Shown one piece after another: positions 1 to 7,986 of a DNA stretch of 47,633 nt. Position 1 is the stretch's first letter. Each line of letters opens with the position of its first letter. The notes under the pieces were generated by a model that saw nothing but the letters and a program-made list of their open reading frames with translations, made no database searches and was not told where the DNA came from. Origin of the DNA: JAFGMQ01 sp036733345. GTDB lineage: Bacteria; Desulfobacterota; DSM-4660; Desulfatiglandales; Desulfatiglandaceae. Both the position numbers and the translations under genes were made by a program. The stretch is taken from NCBI GenBank assembly GCA_036733345.1, contig DAINAR010000025.1, positions 1 to 47,633 of the forward strand, in the 5' to 3' direction.

Positions 1-72
1 CCCGCCATAAACACGGCGGACAAGCCCGCCATAAACACGGCGGACAAGCCCGCCATAAACACGGCGGACAAG
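1..72. repeat. 24-bp tandem repeat, three copies
   Basis: Three identical head-to-tail 24-bp units, each containing CCGCC and GGCGG arms around a short AT-rich centre, so each copy can form a small hairpin. The array starts at base 1 and probably continues outside the window. No coding function is visible. Confidence 0.9.
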
Positions 73-75
73 TAT

Positions 76-150
76 CCCCGAAGCTTGCTTTGTCTTGTCA
101 TCCCGGACTTGATAAGCCTGCCCCGGACCTCGTTTCGGGGGGATCCAGTT
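76..150. repeat. Dispersed intergenic repeat fragment
   Basis: The first 39 bases (76-114) match 30718-30756 with one difference (T/C after GCTTGCTT). The copy at 30 kb then continues into a different version of the 'cccggacttgat' hairpin. Both copies lie between genes, which marks a dispersed intergenic element, not coding sequence. Confidence 0.75.
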
Positions 151-624
151 CTATTTGAATCTTTTGTCGGATTTGAGTCTGCTCACGGTTTTCCAGCCCT
201 GCTCAAACCAGCCTATACGTATTTCAGAATTACCGTCAATTTCAGGTATATAGGGCTTTATGTCGAGCAAAGGCGTTCCGTCCAGAATATCTACATTCTC
301 AACATGTAGTTTACCTTGGTCAATCCTGTCGAGTTTGACCGTTGAAATGCCAATAGGATTAGGCCTCTTGGGCGCACGGGTGGAAAAAAGGCCTCGAGGC
401 AGAGTATCCAGAAAAGGGACAACTTCAAGCTTGAATCCCCGGCTGCGATGGAACATGTAAATAAGGATTATGTGAGAGAAGCCGTCAAGGTCTTTCAGCC
501 CGTCTCTGAATTCGTCAAATATATCGATCTGTCCTTTTACACCTATGGCACCATGTGGCTGAACCGGCATTCCTTCAAGCTTTTTAAATGGCGTATGAAT
601 AATACCAATGGGTTTTAATTTCAT
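151..624 (-). CDS. trmO: tRNA (N6-threonylcarbamoyladenosine(37)-N6)-methyltransferase TrmO (TsaA family)
   Basis: 157 aa. TrmO uses S-adenosylmethionine to methylate N6 of t6A37 in tRNAs that decode ACY threonine codons; the product is cytosolic. The N-terminus (MKLKPIGIIHTPF) and the strongly conserved block at residues about 78-94 (STRAPKRPNPIGIS) are typical of the TsaA/TrmO beta-barrel domain. The length suits single-domain family members; E. coli TrmO is longer because of a C-terminal domain. There is no close upstream partner: the next gene upstream on this strand is a pseudogene about 180 bp away. Start chosen at the ATG that begins the conserved N-terminus. Family assignment is firm; the exact substrate is inferred from the family. 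Confidence 0.88.
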   Translation of the reverse strand: MKLKPIGIIHTPFKKLEGMPVQPHGAIGVKGQIDIFDEFRDGLKDLDGFSHIILIYMFHRSRGFKLEVVPFLDTLPRGLFSTRAPKRPNPIGISTVKLDRIDQGKLHVENVDILDGTPLLDIKPYIPEIDGNSEIRIGWFEQGWKTVSRLKSDKRFK

Positions 625-803
625 TTTTTTCTCTCAGACAAAGGATTCTTTTAAACAAAGGCCGTATGCTGACTTGTCAAACCGCCTGATAATACATGCA
701 TGTCCTTATGCTGCCTCGCAGTGACGAAGGATTAAGCGTAACGCAGAAGTTCGATTTCCAACGAAGTCGTAGATTTTTAGCTTCTTGCTATTAGCTGATC
801 CAA

Positions 804-1262
804 TTATTTCAGAGGCTTCAGGTTGGCGTGTGCTATCCATTTCCAGCCATGGTCGGTATTTAAAAATACACTGAGCCTGGGTGCGGGCTTTTTTGAAAGC
901 CTTTCTCCTTCAATTGTTTCTTATACTGAAACAAGATAGGTCGCAACAATAACCGGTCCGTTCCTGGTGATCTTTATGTTGCTCAGGTTGTATTTACCAA
1001 GTTTTAAATTCCTTATAAGTTCTATCTCCTGCTCACGATTGTTGGCGCCAGACTGGTGCACGGATTGAAAACCCCCGGCAACTGTTTTTTCTATCATATC
1101 CATGTCCAGTTTTTCTATATTATTCCATAATTGTCTCAAAAGCTTTTCTCCGGTCACCTTTTCATCTGTGGTTTTCTGATTCGCCAGTACAGGAATGGCT
1201 GTGAACAAAAAAGTCAATGTAATTAAAAATGCCAATTTCACCGGTTTGATATCAGCCTCCAT
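804..1262 (-). pseudogene. Secreted DUF4440/NTF2-like protein interrupted by an in-frame stop
   Basis: The open part (921-1262, 113 aa) has a signal peptide (hydrophobic stretch about residues 8-26, ending near VLA) followed by an NTF2/DUF4440-like region (HQSGANNREQEIELIRNL). It stops at a TAA (921-923) right after VATYLVSV. Reading straight through in the same frame gives another 37 residues (ETIEGERLSKKPAPRLSVFL, then DHGWKWIAHANLKPLK) and a second TAA at 804-806. That tail is the expected end of the fold. No frame change is needed, so a single nonsense substitution (probably a Lys or Glu codon to TAA) explains it. A truncated functional protein or a sequencing error are the alternatives. 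Confidence 0.75.
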
Positions 1263-1405
1263 TTTAATAGATGTATAATAATATCGTTATCATATTTGGT
1301 GCTGAATCTCAAGCAGCAGTCTTTTTGCAGTGCCGGGTCAAACTCGCCTCTGTTAATTTGTATGATGGCAGGTTGTATGATTATTTAGGTTTATCGTCAG
1401 TTTGT

Positions 1406-2158
1406 TTATTTATCCCTGTTCATTATAAAACGCCAGGAGCAAAACCATTCTTTAGGATGTGGATCAGGGGGGCATCCTATGCACTCGGTTTTTATTCCGG
1501 GGTCAATAGTCTGGGCAAAGCGGCCGTACTCTACAAGACCGACCGACTTGCACGGATAATCATCCAGTCCCCTGCGTTTGCGGGCGGACTGAACCCTGCA
1601 GTCATTCATTTCGAAAACAATGCAATCAGGTCCTTCATCAATGATGGTTTGTGTATTTACGCTTGCATACATTCTAAATTTTAATGCCTGTTTAAGACCC
1701 TCTATGCCCGGATGCTCGGGCAGCCCGAGGAATTCCTTAATGGACCATGCCTCGAAAGGGGAAAAACGCGTCCAACACGTATCGTTGCAGCGCTTGGCAT
1801 CGTTCATACCGTGGGTTGACTCAACTGCCTGGAACCAGACGCCGTCGCCGGCGATCCAGTTTGTGCCGAGGCAGCTTATCAATTTAAGAAGCCTTTCCCG
1901 AGGCATATCAACGAGGGGTTTCGGTATGCCATCAATCATTTTAAAATCAAAGAATTGCGAAAGCCTTTTCATTTGAACGGCATAGCTGCCTCTGTATGCT
2001 GACTTCATTATTTCGAGGGCTTTATCAAAACCGAACTGGTGCTCGACCTCCCTGAACCAGAGCGTGTGATGGACAATTATCCTGTGGAGCATGTCCATTA
2101 CAAAGCGCGACAGATCTTCCGGGCTCAGGTCTTCAATACTGTTTTTGGGATTTTCCAT
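1406..2158 (-). CDS. DUF6125-like cytosolic protein of unknown function
   Basis: 250 aa, soluble, no signal peptide or membrane segment. The first 100 residues contain HTLWFREVEHQFG and the middle contains NWIAGDGVWFQAVESTHGM; these look like two related modules, as in DUF6125 proteins of deltaproteobacteria. The C-terminus carries several cysteines (CIGCPPDPHPKEWFCSW), a possible metal or cluster site also seen near the end of L-2-amino-thiazoline-4-carboxylate hydrolase-like proteins. Start ATG at 2158 is supported by TAGGAG eight bases upstream. Biochemical function is unknown. Neighbours are decayed genes, so no pathway is suggested. Confidence 0.6.
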   Translation of the reverse strand: MENPKNSIEDLSPEDLSRFVMDMLHRIIVHHTLWFREVEHQFGFDKALEIMKSAYRGSYAVQMKRLSQFFDFKMIDGIPKPLVDMPRERLLKLISCLGTNWIAGDGVWFQAVESTHGMNDAKRCNDTCWTRFSPFEAWSIKEFLGLPEHPGIEGLKQALKFRMYASVNTQTIIDEGPDCIVFEMNDCRVQSARKRRGLDDYPCKSVGLVEYGRFAQTIDPGIKTECIGCPPDPHPKEWFCSWRFIMNRDK

Positions 2159-2242
2159 ATTCGACTCCTATTAGCGATAAGGGACTCAGACGTCTTTTTA
2201 TCGATATCCTCGAAAAGGTTCTATTATCTTAATCCGAAGACC

Positions 2243-2431
2243 TCACGAGGGCTGGTCTTTCACCTTCAGATTTGCCTGAATAAGCTGCGAATGGGTCAGG
2301 CGAAGCAGTTTTGCGAACTGGTGCACAGGGTAGTATTCGTGCCTCTCGATTGTGCCGTCTGGATAGACAACCTTCCAGATCGTCTCTATGATGCTGATCT
2401 TTTCCTTTTCGGAATAATTCTGTTTATCAGA
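2243..2431 (-). pseudogene. TerB-like C-terminal remnant
   Basis: An open frame with no start codon reads DKQNYSEKEKISIIETIWKV, then about 40 more residues including EYYPVHQFAKLLRLTHSQLI, and ends at TGA 2243-2245. The pattern (E-K-x-x-I-I-E-x-x-W-K-V-x-Y-x-D-G, then a second helix pair) resembles the C-terminal half of TerB/DjlA-type all-helical domains. The upstream part is missing and is replaced by the 3' end of the RAYT transposase gene, so this is a gene fragment left by insertion or deletion. Confidence 0.6.
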
Positions 2432-2921
2432 TTCGTGATGTTAATTCAATATCCTGCCACTCCCTTATTTTCTTTCCCATAAATGCACTATGCCCGCAAT
2501 AGGAATAGCGATTCAGATCCTTTAAATCACTTACTGCCTTTGCCCTTAAAGGATTCAAATGAATATATCTGACTAATTCCTGTAAATAGATATCTTCCTG
2601 GCATATGACGGATTTATATCTGTTCTGGAAAAGCTGACCATGGCGCCGGTGCCGTTTGTTATAAGATACCGCATAGCCGGTGAGCAGCCGTCTCATCAGG
2701 CCGGCAATACCCTGGGGGCCGCTTCGAAACAAAAAATGGGCGTGATTGGATAAAAATGACCATGCATAACATTTGGTCTTCGTTTCAGGGACGAGAACAG
2801 ATAGCCGTTCAATGAGGTTTTCGCGGTCTTTATCGTCACTGAATATCTTACGGCGCTCTATTCCTCTGATCATAACATGATGGAGGAGGCCGGGAGTATC
2901 TAATCTCGCTGTCCTTGGCAT
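2427..2921 (-). pseudogene. REP-associated tyrosine transposase (RAYT), 3'-truncated
   Basis: 164 aa from the ATG at 2921 (MPRTARLDTPGLLHHVMIRG). This is a Y1/HUH single-strand transposase domain: the HUH pair is H60-A-H62 (SNHAHFLFR) and the catalytic tyrosine is Y119 (VRYIHLNPLRAKAV). Relatives of this type continue after the GHSAxxGKxxxxWQD block with a further C-terminal region. Here the frame leaves family similarity after REWQDIE and stops within a few codons, right where the TerB-like remnant begins. The catalytic domain looks intact, so activity cannot be excluded. A half-palindrome of the 64-bp element found at 18.8 and 21.0 kb lies just upstream, as expected for a RAYT and its REP-type partner. 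Confidence 0.75.
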
Positions 2922-2959
2922 GGTCTCATGCATACCAAAATGAACACTCAATATCATTT

Positions 2960-2980
2960 TATTTTACTTTTTAAGGACGT
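2960..2980. repeat. Half copy of the CGTCCTTAAAAA palindromic element
   Basis: On the minus strand this reads CGTCCTTAAAAAGTAAA, matching the outer arm of the 64-bp elements at 18791 and 21014. It lies about 40 bp upstream of the RAYT start. The copy at 18791 shares the preceding AA as well. Confidence 0.6.
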
Positions 2981-2984
2981 TAAA

Positions 2985-3155
2985 GCTCATTGCGGTGAAG
3001 AACATCGGAAAGCCGTGTGCGGGAAAATCGCATGCACGGTTTGATGAGGGGAGGCTGATTCTGCATTCCTACTGATTGACACGTAGTAGCCGCGTGCGGC
3101 AAGGCGTCAATTGAAAGTCTCGGTGGCTGTGCATTGTCAGTTTCCTACTCTACCC
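2985..3155 (+). ncRNA. Group II intron 3' remnant (domain V and end)
   Basis: Positions 3010-3043 fold as a group II intron domain V: AGC catalytic triad at the 5' side, stem GCCGTG/CACGGT, a two-base TG bulge, upper stem TGCG/CGCA and a GAAA-type cap. It is followed by TTTGATGAGGGGAGGCTG and, further on, TTTCCTACTCTACCC, which is how many bacterial introns of this class end. No reverse transcriptase/maturase frame precedes it, so only the 3' part survives. About 80 bases lie between domain V and the 3' end, more than usual, which hints at an insertion. Confidence 0.65.
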
Positions 3156-3315
3156 TAAAGCCACACGAATTAATCTGGCGCTCCACGGGGTCTAACCAAA
3201 CTGTCTTATTGATATTTAACCAATGCCTTATTTTTAATCTAAGTGTCAAACGCCGAAAGAAACTGCTATTGGTATTTGCTAATTCGAAGTAATTTATTTA
3301 ATCAAATATAGAAAT

Positions 3316-3943
3316 CCTTGTCCTTAGGGCAAGGTCAGAGTTCAGTGGCTTTGCCATCTGAACGACCCATTTGTTATATCCTATGCCGAGTTGTCCCAAC
3401 AACATAGGCAAGGAGAAACAAATGAGTCGATTTAAAAAACTATCACAAACGATATGGTACTGTCAGTATCATATTGTGTGGGTCCCAAAATATAGATTTC
3501 GGGTGCTTACAGACAAAGTTGCGACAGAAGTTGAAACATGTATACGAATGTTTTCAGAACAACATAATTGCGAAATTCAGGAATTAAATATTCAGTTTGA
3601 CCATGTTCATCTACTTGTGCTTGTGCCTCCGAAGGTATCGATATCAGGATATGTTGGAGCGGTTAAGGGTAGAACAGCAATACGTGTTCTGAATAAATTC
3701 CGCAAGTTGAAAGAAAAGCCCTATTGGGGTAATCATTTCTGGGCCAGGGGCTACTGCGTAGACACCGTAGGTCTGGACGAAGAAATGATTCGAAAATATA
3801 TAAAGCATCAAGAAAAAAGAGAACGAGAGTCAGAGACTCCAAAATACTAATCAAAACGAGGGCAACTCATCCTTGCCTCCTCAGGAGGCAAGGCATTTTA
3901 CCCCTTTTAGGGGTTAATTCAAAGCCGGGTACTCTGTGCCCGG
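3316..3943 (+). mobile_element. IS200-type element (tnpA only)
   Basis: A Y1 transposase gene is flanked by subterminal hairpins rather than inverted repeats, as in the IS200/IS605 family. The left hairpin is CCTTGTCC/GGGCAAGG (3316-3334). The right side has a perfect 10-bp stem CCTTGCCTCC/GGAGGCAAGG (3871-3893) and a second hairpin near 3925-3943 (CCGGG/CCCGG). There is no tnpB or IscB partner. Exact ends are not defined; the right side lies about 100 bp from the leader-distal end of the CRISPR array. Confidence 0.7.
3422..3850 (+). CDS. tnpA: IS200/IS605-family transposase TnpA
   Basis: 142 aa HUH single-strand transposase. The HUH motif is H61-V-H63 (FDHVHLLVLVPP) and the nucleophile is Y126 (IRKYIKHQE). 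Length and the N-terminal YHIVWVPKYRFRVL block are normal for IS200 TnpA, so the enzyme looks intact. Such enzymes excise and insert single-stranded DNA next to a short target tetranucleotide or pentanucleotide, guided by subterminal hairpins. The ATG at 3422 is preferred over an upstream in-frame ATG (3371) because AAGGAG lies just before it and it matches the family N-terminus. Confidence 0.9.
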   Translation: MSRFKKLSQTIWYCQYHIVWVPKYRFRVLTDKVATEVETCIRMFSEQHNCEIQELNIQFDHVHLLVLVPPKVSISGYVGAVKGRTAIRVLNKFRKLKEKPYWGNHFWARGYCVDTVGLDEEMIRKYIKHQEKRERESETPKY

Positions 3944-4043
3944 ATATTTACTAAACACAAGGTGTTATACTTAAAAGAGCTAATAGGAGATTTGACCCTA
4001 TTCAATTCTTTATTACCGAGCTGGTTATTGGAATTCAAATTTA

Positions 4044-7000
4044 CGGTTCATCCCCGCTTGTGCGGGGAACATATTGGCCAGTCCGGGTTTTACCATTTCC
4101 AATGCGGTTCATCCCCGCTTGTGCGGGGAACATCTTCGGCATAATTTCATGGCTTCTTTATCCCGCGGTTCATCCCCGCTTGTGCGGGGAACATATTGCT
4201 GCACGTCCTTCGGTTGGGAAAACAGCCGGTTCATCCCCGCTTGTGCGGGGAACATAGCTAAAAGAGAATTCCAAGGAAATGCTAAAACGGTTCATCCCCG
4301 CTTGTGCGGGGAACATCCTCTCTCAAGAAGAGTCCCATCCGGCATACGCGGTTCATCCCCGCTTGTGCGGGGAACATACAACTTCTTCATCAGCCTCAAC
4401 CCTCGAAATCGGTTCATCCCCGCTTGTGCGGGGAACATTTTATAGGTTGTGTTTTTAACCCTATCAAATTCGGTTCATCCCCGCTTGTGCGGGGAACATG
4501 AGTTCTCAATCAATGGGATTCGGTACTCAGCCGGTTCATCCCCGCTTGTGCGGGGAACATCCATCGTTTGCATCTTGATATAATAATGCTACCGGTTCAT
4601 CCCCGCTTGTGCGGGGAACATCATTAGAGGTTGTGAAGTACCAAGGCACAAACCGGTTCATCCCCGCTTGTGCGGGGAACATCATTCCCAAAATTCCCGT
4701 TCCTGGGCATGTTTCGGTTCATCCCCGCTTGTGCGGGGAACATCTTTCCTTTTCGATCCTCCTCTTATCCCGGTGCGGTTCATCCCCGCATGTGCGGGGA
4801 ACACATTCAATTTATGGTTTATAGTATTTTTCCTTACGGTTCATCCCCGCATGTGCGGGGAACACCAGTCTCCAATATCAGTTTGCTATATTGTTAACGG
4901 TTCATCCCCGCATGTGCGGGGAACACCAGCCTATCGAGATCATAAATTTCGCTTACAACGGTTCATCCCCGCATGTGCGGGGAACACTATTCCTGTCCCT
5001 GTAAAGCCCGCTTTCAAAACGGTTCATCCCCGCATGTGCGGGGAACACTTAATAAGTTTCCAATGGAAATCTATCAGGGCCGGTTCATCCCCGCATGTGC
5101 GGGGAACACCTCCCTGAGTCCCGATTCGGCGGGACGCTCCTCGGTTCATCCCCGCATGTGCGGGGAACACTTTCAGTTTCCCTTCGAGCGCCCTGCTGGA
5201 GCCGGTTCATCCCCGCATGTGCGGGGAACACCAAAGAGACAATAAGAGACCAACCCTGAGAGACGGTTCATCCCCGCATGTGCGGGGAACACTTTGACGT
5301 GCCAAAAAAAACCTGTCAAGTGGTCGGTTCATCCCCGCATGTGCGGGGAACACGAAAACGACTATGCCAAGTTTACTGCTAACGGCGGTTCATCCCCGCA
5401 TGTGCGGGGAACACAAAAAAAGCGGAGGAATTCTGCTCAGAGTTCCCGGTTCATCCCCGCATGTGCGGGGAACACACAATGTCAGGAATTGCAACGGCAG
5501 ATGATACCGGTTCATCCCCGCATGTGCGGGGAACACAATGGAACAGCATATTTGATGATGAGGCGTCTCGGTTCATCCCCGCATGTGCGGGGAACACGAG
5601 GTTTACGAGGAGTCAAACAAGCCGGATGGCGGTTCATCCCCGCATGTGCGGGGAACACGAGGTTTACGAGGAGTCAAACAAGCCGGATGGCGGTTCATCC
5701 CCGCATGTGCGGGGAACACAAATGAAATTTAGAGTTGAATGGGAAGCAGAACGGTTCATCCCCGCATGTGCGGGGAACACGTTTGATGAAATAGAAAAAC
5801 GCATAGAAGTGGCGGTTCATCCCCGCATGTGCGGGGAACACTGATTTGATGATTTTGCGCCGGATAGATATATCGGTTCATCCCCGCATGTGCGGGGAAC
5901 ACGTCTTTTTCTATTTTATAGTAAGATGTTAGAGCGGTTCATCCCCGCATGTGCGGGGAACACGTCTTGCTCAAGCACATCGGCAATTCCAGCAGCGGTT
6001 CATCCCCGCATGTGCGGGGAACACTGATTTGATGATTTTGCGCCGGATAGATATATCGGTTCATCCCCGCATGTGCGGGGAACACGATTCGAGACAAGCA
6101 ATGAGTTTTGATGATTACGGTTCATCCCCGCATGTGCGGGGAACACCAGCTATAACGTCCGAAACACCGTTATAGGTCCGGTTCATCCCCGCATGTGCGG
6201 GGAACACTTGCCAATTCGTACCCTGTTGGTTCGTCAGGTCGGTTCATCCCCGCATGTGCGGGGAACACTATGGATGACTGAATGAGGTAGCAATGGCAAT
6301 CGGTTCATCCCCGCATGTGCGGGGAACACTAAATTATTTACTGCAATATCAAAATATGAGCCGGTTCATCCCCGCATGTGCGGGGAACACATCAACATGC
6401 CTGCCGATTAATACCCGCTGACCGGTTCATCCCCGCATGTGCGGGGAACACCATCTTATAAGCCTCGTCATTAGAATGTAGCCCGGTTCATCCCCGCATG
6501 TGCGGGGAACACTTCAGGATTATCATAATCAGTCCCGCCATAAACGGTTCATCCCCGCATGTGCGGGGAACACTCATAACGGGTTTTCCGAGAAATCGGA
6601 CAGGGCGGTTCATCCCCGCATGTGCGGGGAACACCAAAGCCGATTAAGAAAAAATCTAAAAATGAGCGGTTCATCCCCGCATGTGCGGGGAACACCTCTT
6701 CCGCATTTGTGTTCTGCAAGGTAACTGCGGTTCATCCCCGCATGTGCGGGGAACACTTCCGGCATTTTGCAATGCCTGTATTTGTTCGCGGTTCATCCCC
6801 GCATGTGCGGGGAACACTTTATGGGTCAAGTCCAAATGTTGATATCGAAAGGTTCATCCCCGCATGTGCGGGGAACACCCCAGGAAAGTCTTTTACTCCA
6901 ATATAACCGTCGGTTCATCCCCGCATGTGCGGGGAACACGGGTCATCAAATTCAAAAGCCTCAGCATATCCCGGTTCATCCCCGCATGTGCGGGGAACAC

Positions 7001-7122
7001 GTTAAAACTGTTTCCCCTGGATTAGAATATAGCGGTTCATCCCCGCATGTGCGGGGAACACGTTGGCAATAGGCATCCCGTGCACATTCCCTATGGTTCA
7101 TCCCCGCATGTGCGGGGAACAC
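4044..7122 (-). CRISPR. Type I-E CRISPR array, 51 repeats and 50 spacers
   Basis: A 29-bp repeat recurs with an exact 61-bp period from 4044 to 7122, so all 50 spacers are 32 bp. The repeat has a 6-bp stem CCCCGC/GCGGGG and, on the minus strand, ends GATGAACCG, the I-E 5' handle. It is therefore transcribed on the minus strand, like the cas genes, with the leader at the right-hand end. Repeats 1-12 (4044-4743) begin ATGTT with loop ACAA on the minus strand. Repeats 13-51 (4776-7122) begin GTGTT with loop ACAT. The last repeat base is G except in the repeats at 6850 (T) and 7094 (A). Two spacer sequences occur twice: 5598-5629 = 5659-5690, and 5842-5873 = 6025-6056. Confidence 0.98.
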
Positions 7123-7215
7123 ACTTCACGTATCTATATAAAATTACATCCGATATTGCCACCCTCAAATCTTACCGATAACTCTCTCGCCAATAATGCC
7201 CCTGAAATTTGACCA
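7123..7215 (-). promoter_or_regulatory. CRISPR leader
   Basis: The stretch between the newest repeat and the stop of the 137-aa gene is AT-rich next to the array (AATTTTATATAGATACGTG on the minus strand) and is the only place for the leader, given the array direction. A TTGAGG box with weak -10-like sequence follows, but no convincing promoter pair or IHF site can be fixed by eye. Confidence 0.7.
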
Positions 7216-7629
7216 TCATCCTTTACCATTTGGAATGCGATAAAGCCACCAATGCATATTTTTATTCGATTCATTTATTTCTTCAGGATAGGTTCCACAA
7301 GGCGAATCCTCTTCTATTGTATTTTGGATAAAAACTTCATCAGCCTTCTTTATCCTTGATGAAAATATCGCCTTTTGCTCAGGAGAAGCGTGCTGTAAGG
7401 CCAAGTGCAAGCAAGTTCTTGCAAAGAGATCGTTATCGTAATCTTCCAAGTCAACTGATTCTACAATCCATTGTACCGAATCTTCCCACGATGAAACGAA
7501 CGGTTCCAAGCCGACTTTTATATATTCATCGGGATAGCCTTCGAGGATTAGATATTCGGTCAGTGAGTCACATTCACCATATTTTGCAAGATATCTCCTA
7601 AGCCTCATTTTATCCCGATACTTGGGCAT
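7216..7629 (-). CDS. Unknown 137-aa protein between cas2 and the CRISPR leader
   Basis: I do not recognise a family. The protein is 137 aa, soluble and acidic, with no signal peptide. It has a basic N-terminus (MPKYRDKMRLRRYLAKYG), a helical middle with many Asp/Glu and aromatic residues (EPFVSSWEDSVQWIVESVDL), and a C-terminal WWLYRIPNGKG. It is on the same strand as the cas genes, 75 bp after cas2, and its stop is about 90 bp from the first repeat, so it probably belongs to the cas transcript. No good Shine-Dalgarno precedes the first ATG; M8 (7608) is an alternative start. It could be an accessory CRISPR protein, an unrelated cargo gene, or an immunity-like protein. The position is the only clue. 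Confidence 0.6.
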   Translation of the reverse strand: MPKYRDKMRLRRYLAKYGECDSLTEYLILEGYPDEYIKVGLEPFVSSWEDSVQWIVESVDLEDYDNDLFARTCLHLALQHASPEQKAIFSSRIKKADEVFIQNTIEEDSPCGTYPEEINESNKNMHWWLYRIPNGKG

Positions 7630-7704
7630 AGTAACAGTTTATCGATAATTGAAGGTTTAACGTGATATTACACTTTTCAACGATCCTCTTGCTCCACGGG
7701 AGCA

Positions 7705-7986
7705 TCATTTTTCGGGCATGAATGAAACCAATTTTATTCCCTCCATCTCAACGGGAATACGTCGATTTGATCCAAGGGTTACAAAATCAAATCCTGACTC
7801 AGTATTGGTACTCCATGCCATTACTGCATTTCCGACTTCAATGCCAGCCTCAATCGTATTCCATATCATCTCCCTGATCCTTCTTGAAGCCTTTCCAACA
7901 TATACTCCTGCTCGCACTTCCAGAAGCCACAGGGCAAGACGTCCCCGTAAACGGGGAGGGGCATTTTCAACCACGATGACCAGCAT
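7705..7986 (-). CDS. cas2: Type I-E Cas2
   Basis: 94 aa, the small ferredoxin-like dimer that bridges two Cas1 dimers in the spacer-integration complex. The sequence MLVIVVENAPPRLRGRLALW and WSTNTESGFDF follow the I-E Cas2 pattern closely. The start was placed at the ATG at 7986 because GGAGA lies about nine bases upstream and it matches the known N-terminus; a longer frame from a TTG at 8022 has no such support. It overlaps the end of cas1 by 20 bp, so the pair is translationally coupled. Confidence 0.95.
   Translation of the reverse strand: MLVIVVENAPPRLRGRLALWLLEVRAGVYVGKASRRIREMIWNTIEAGIEVGNAVMAWSTNTESGFDFVTLGSNRRIPVEMEGIKLVSFMPEK

Noticed and set aside
1271..1684. 137-codon plus-strand frame over the DUF6125 gene
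   Set aside because: It lies largely opposite the better supported minus-strand gene and lacks family similarity or a ribosome site.
6513..6544. Spacer sharing an 11-base string (cccgccataaa) with the tandem repeat at window start
   Set aside because: Eleven bases is too short to call self-targeting; the rest of the 32-bp spacer does not match.
4044..7122. Many open frames across the array encoding repeated HPRMCGEH or SSPHVRGT peptides
   Set aside because: They are translations of the CRISPR repeats; frames stay open only because the 61-bp units lack stops in some phases.
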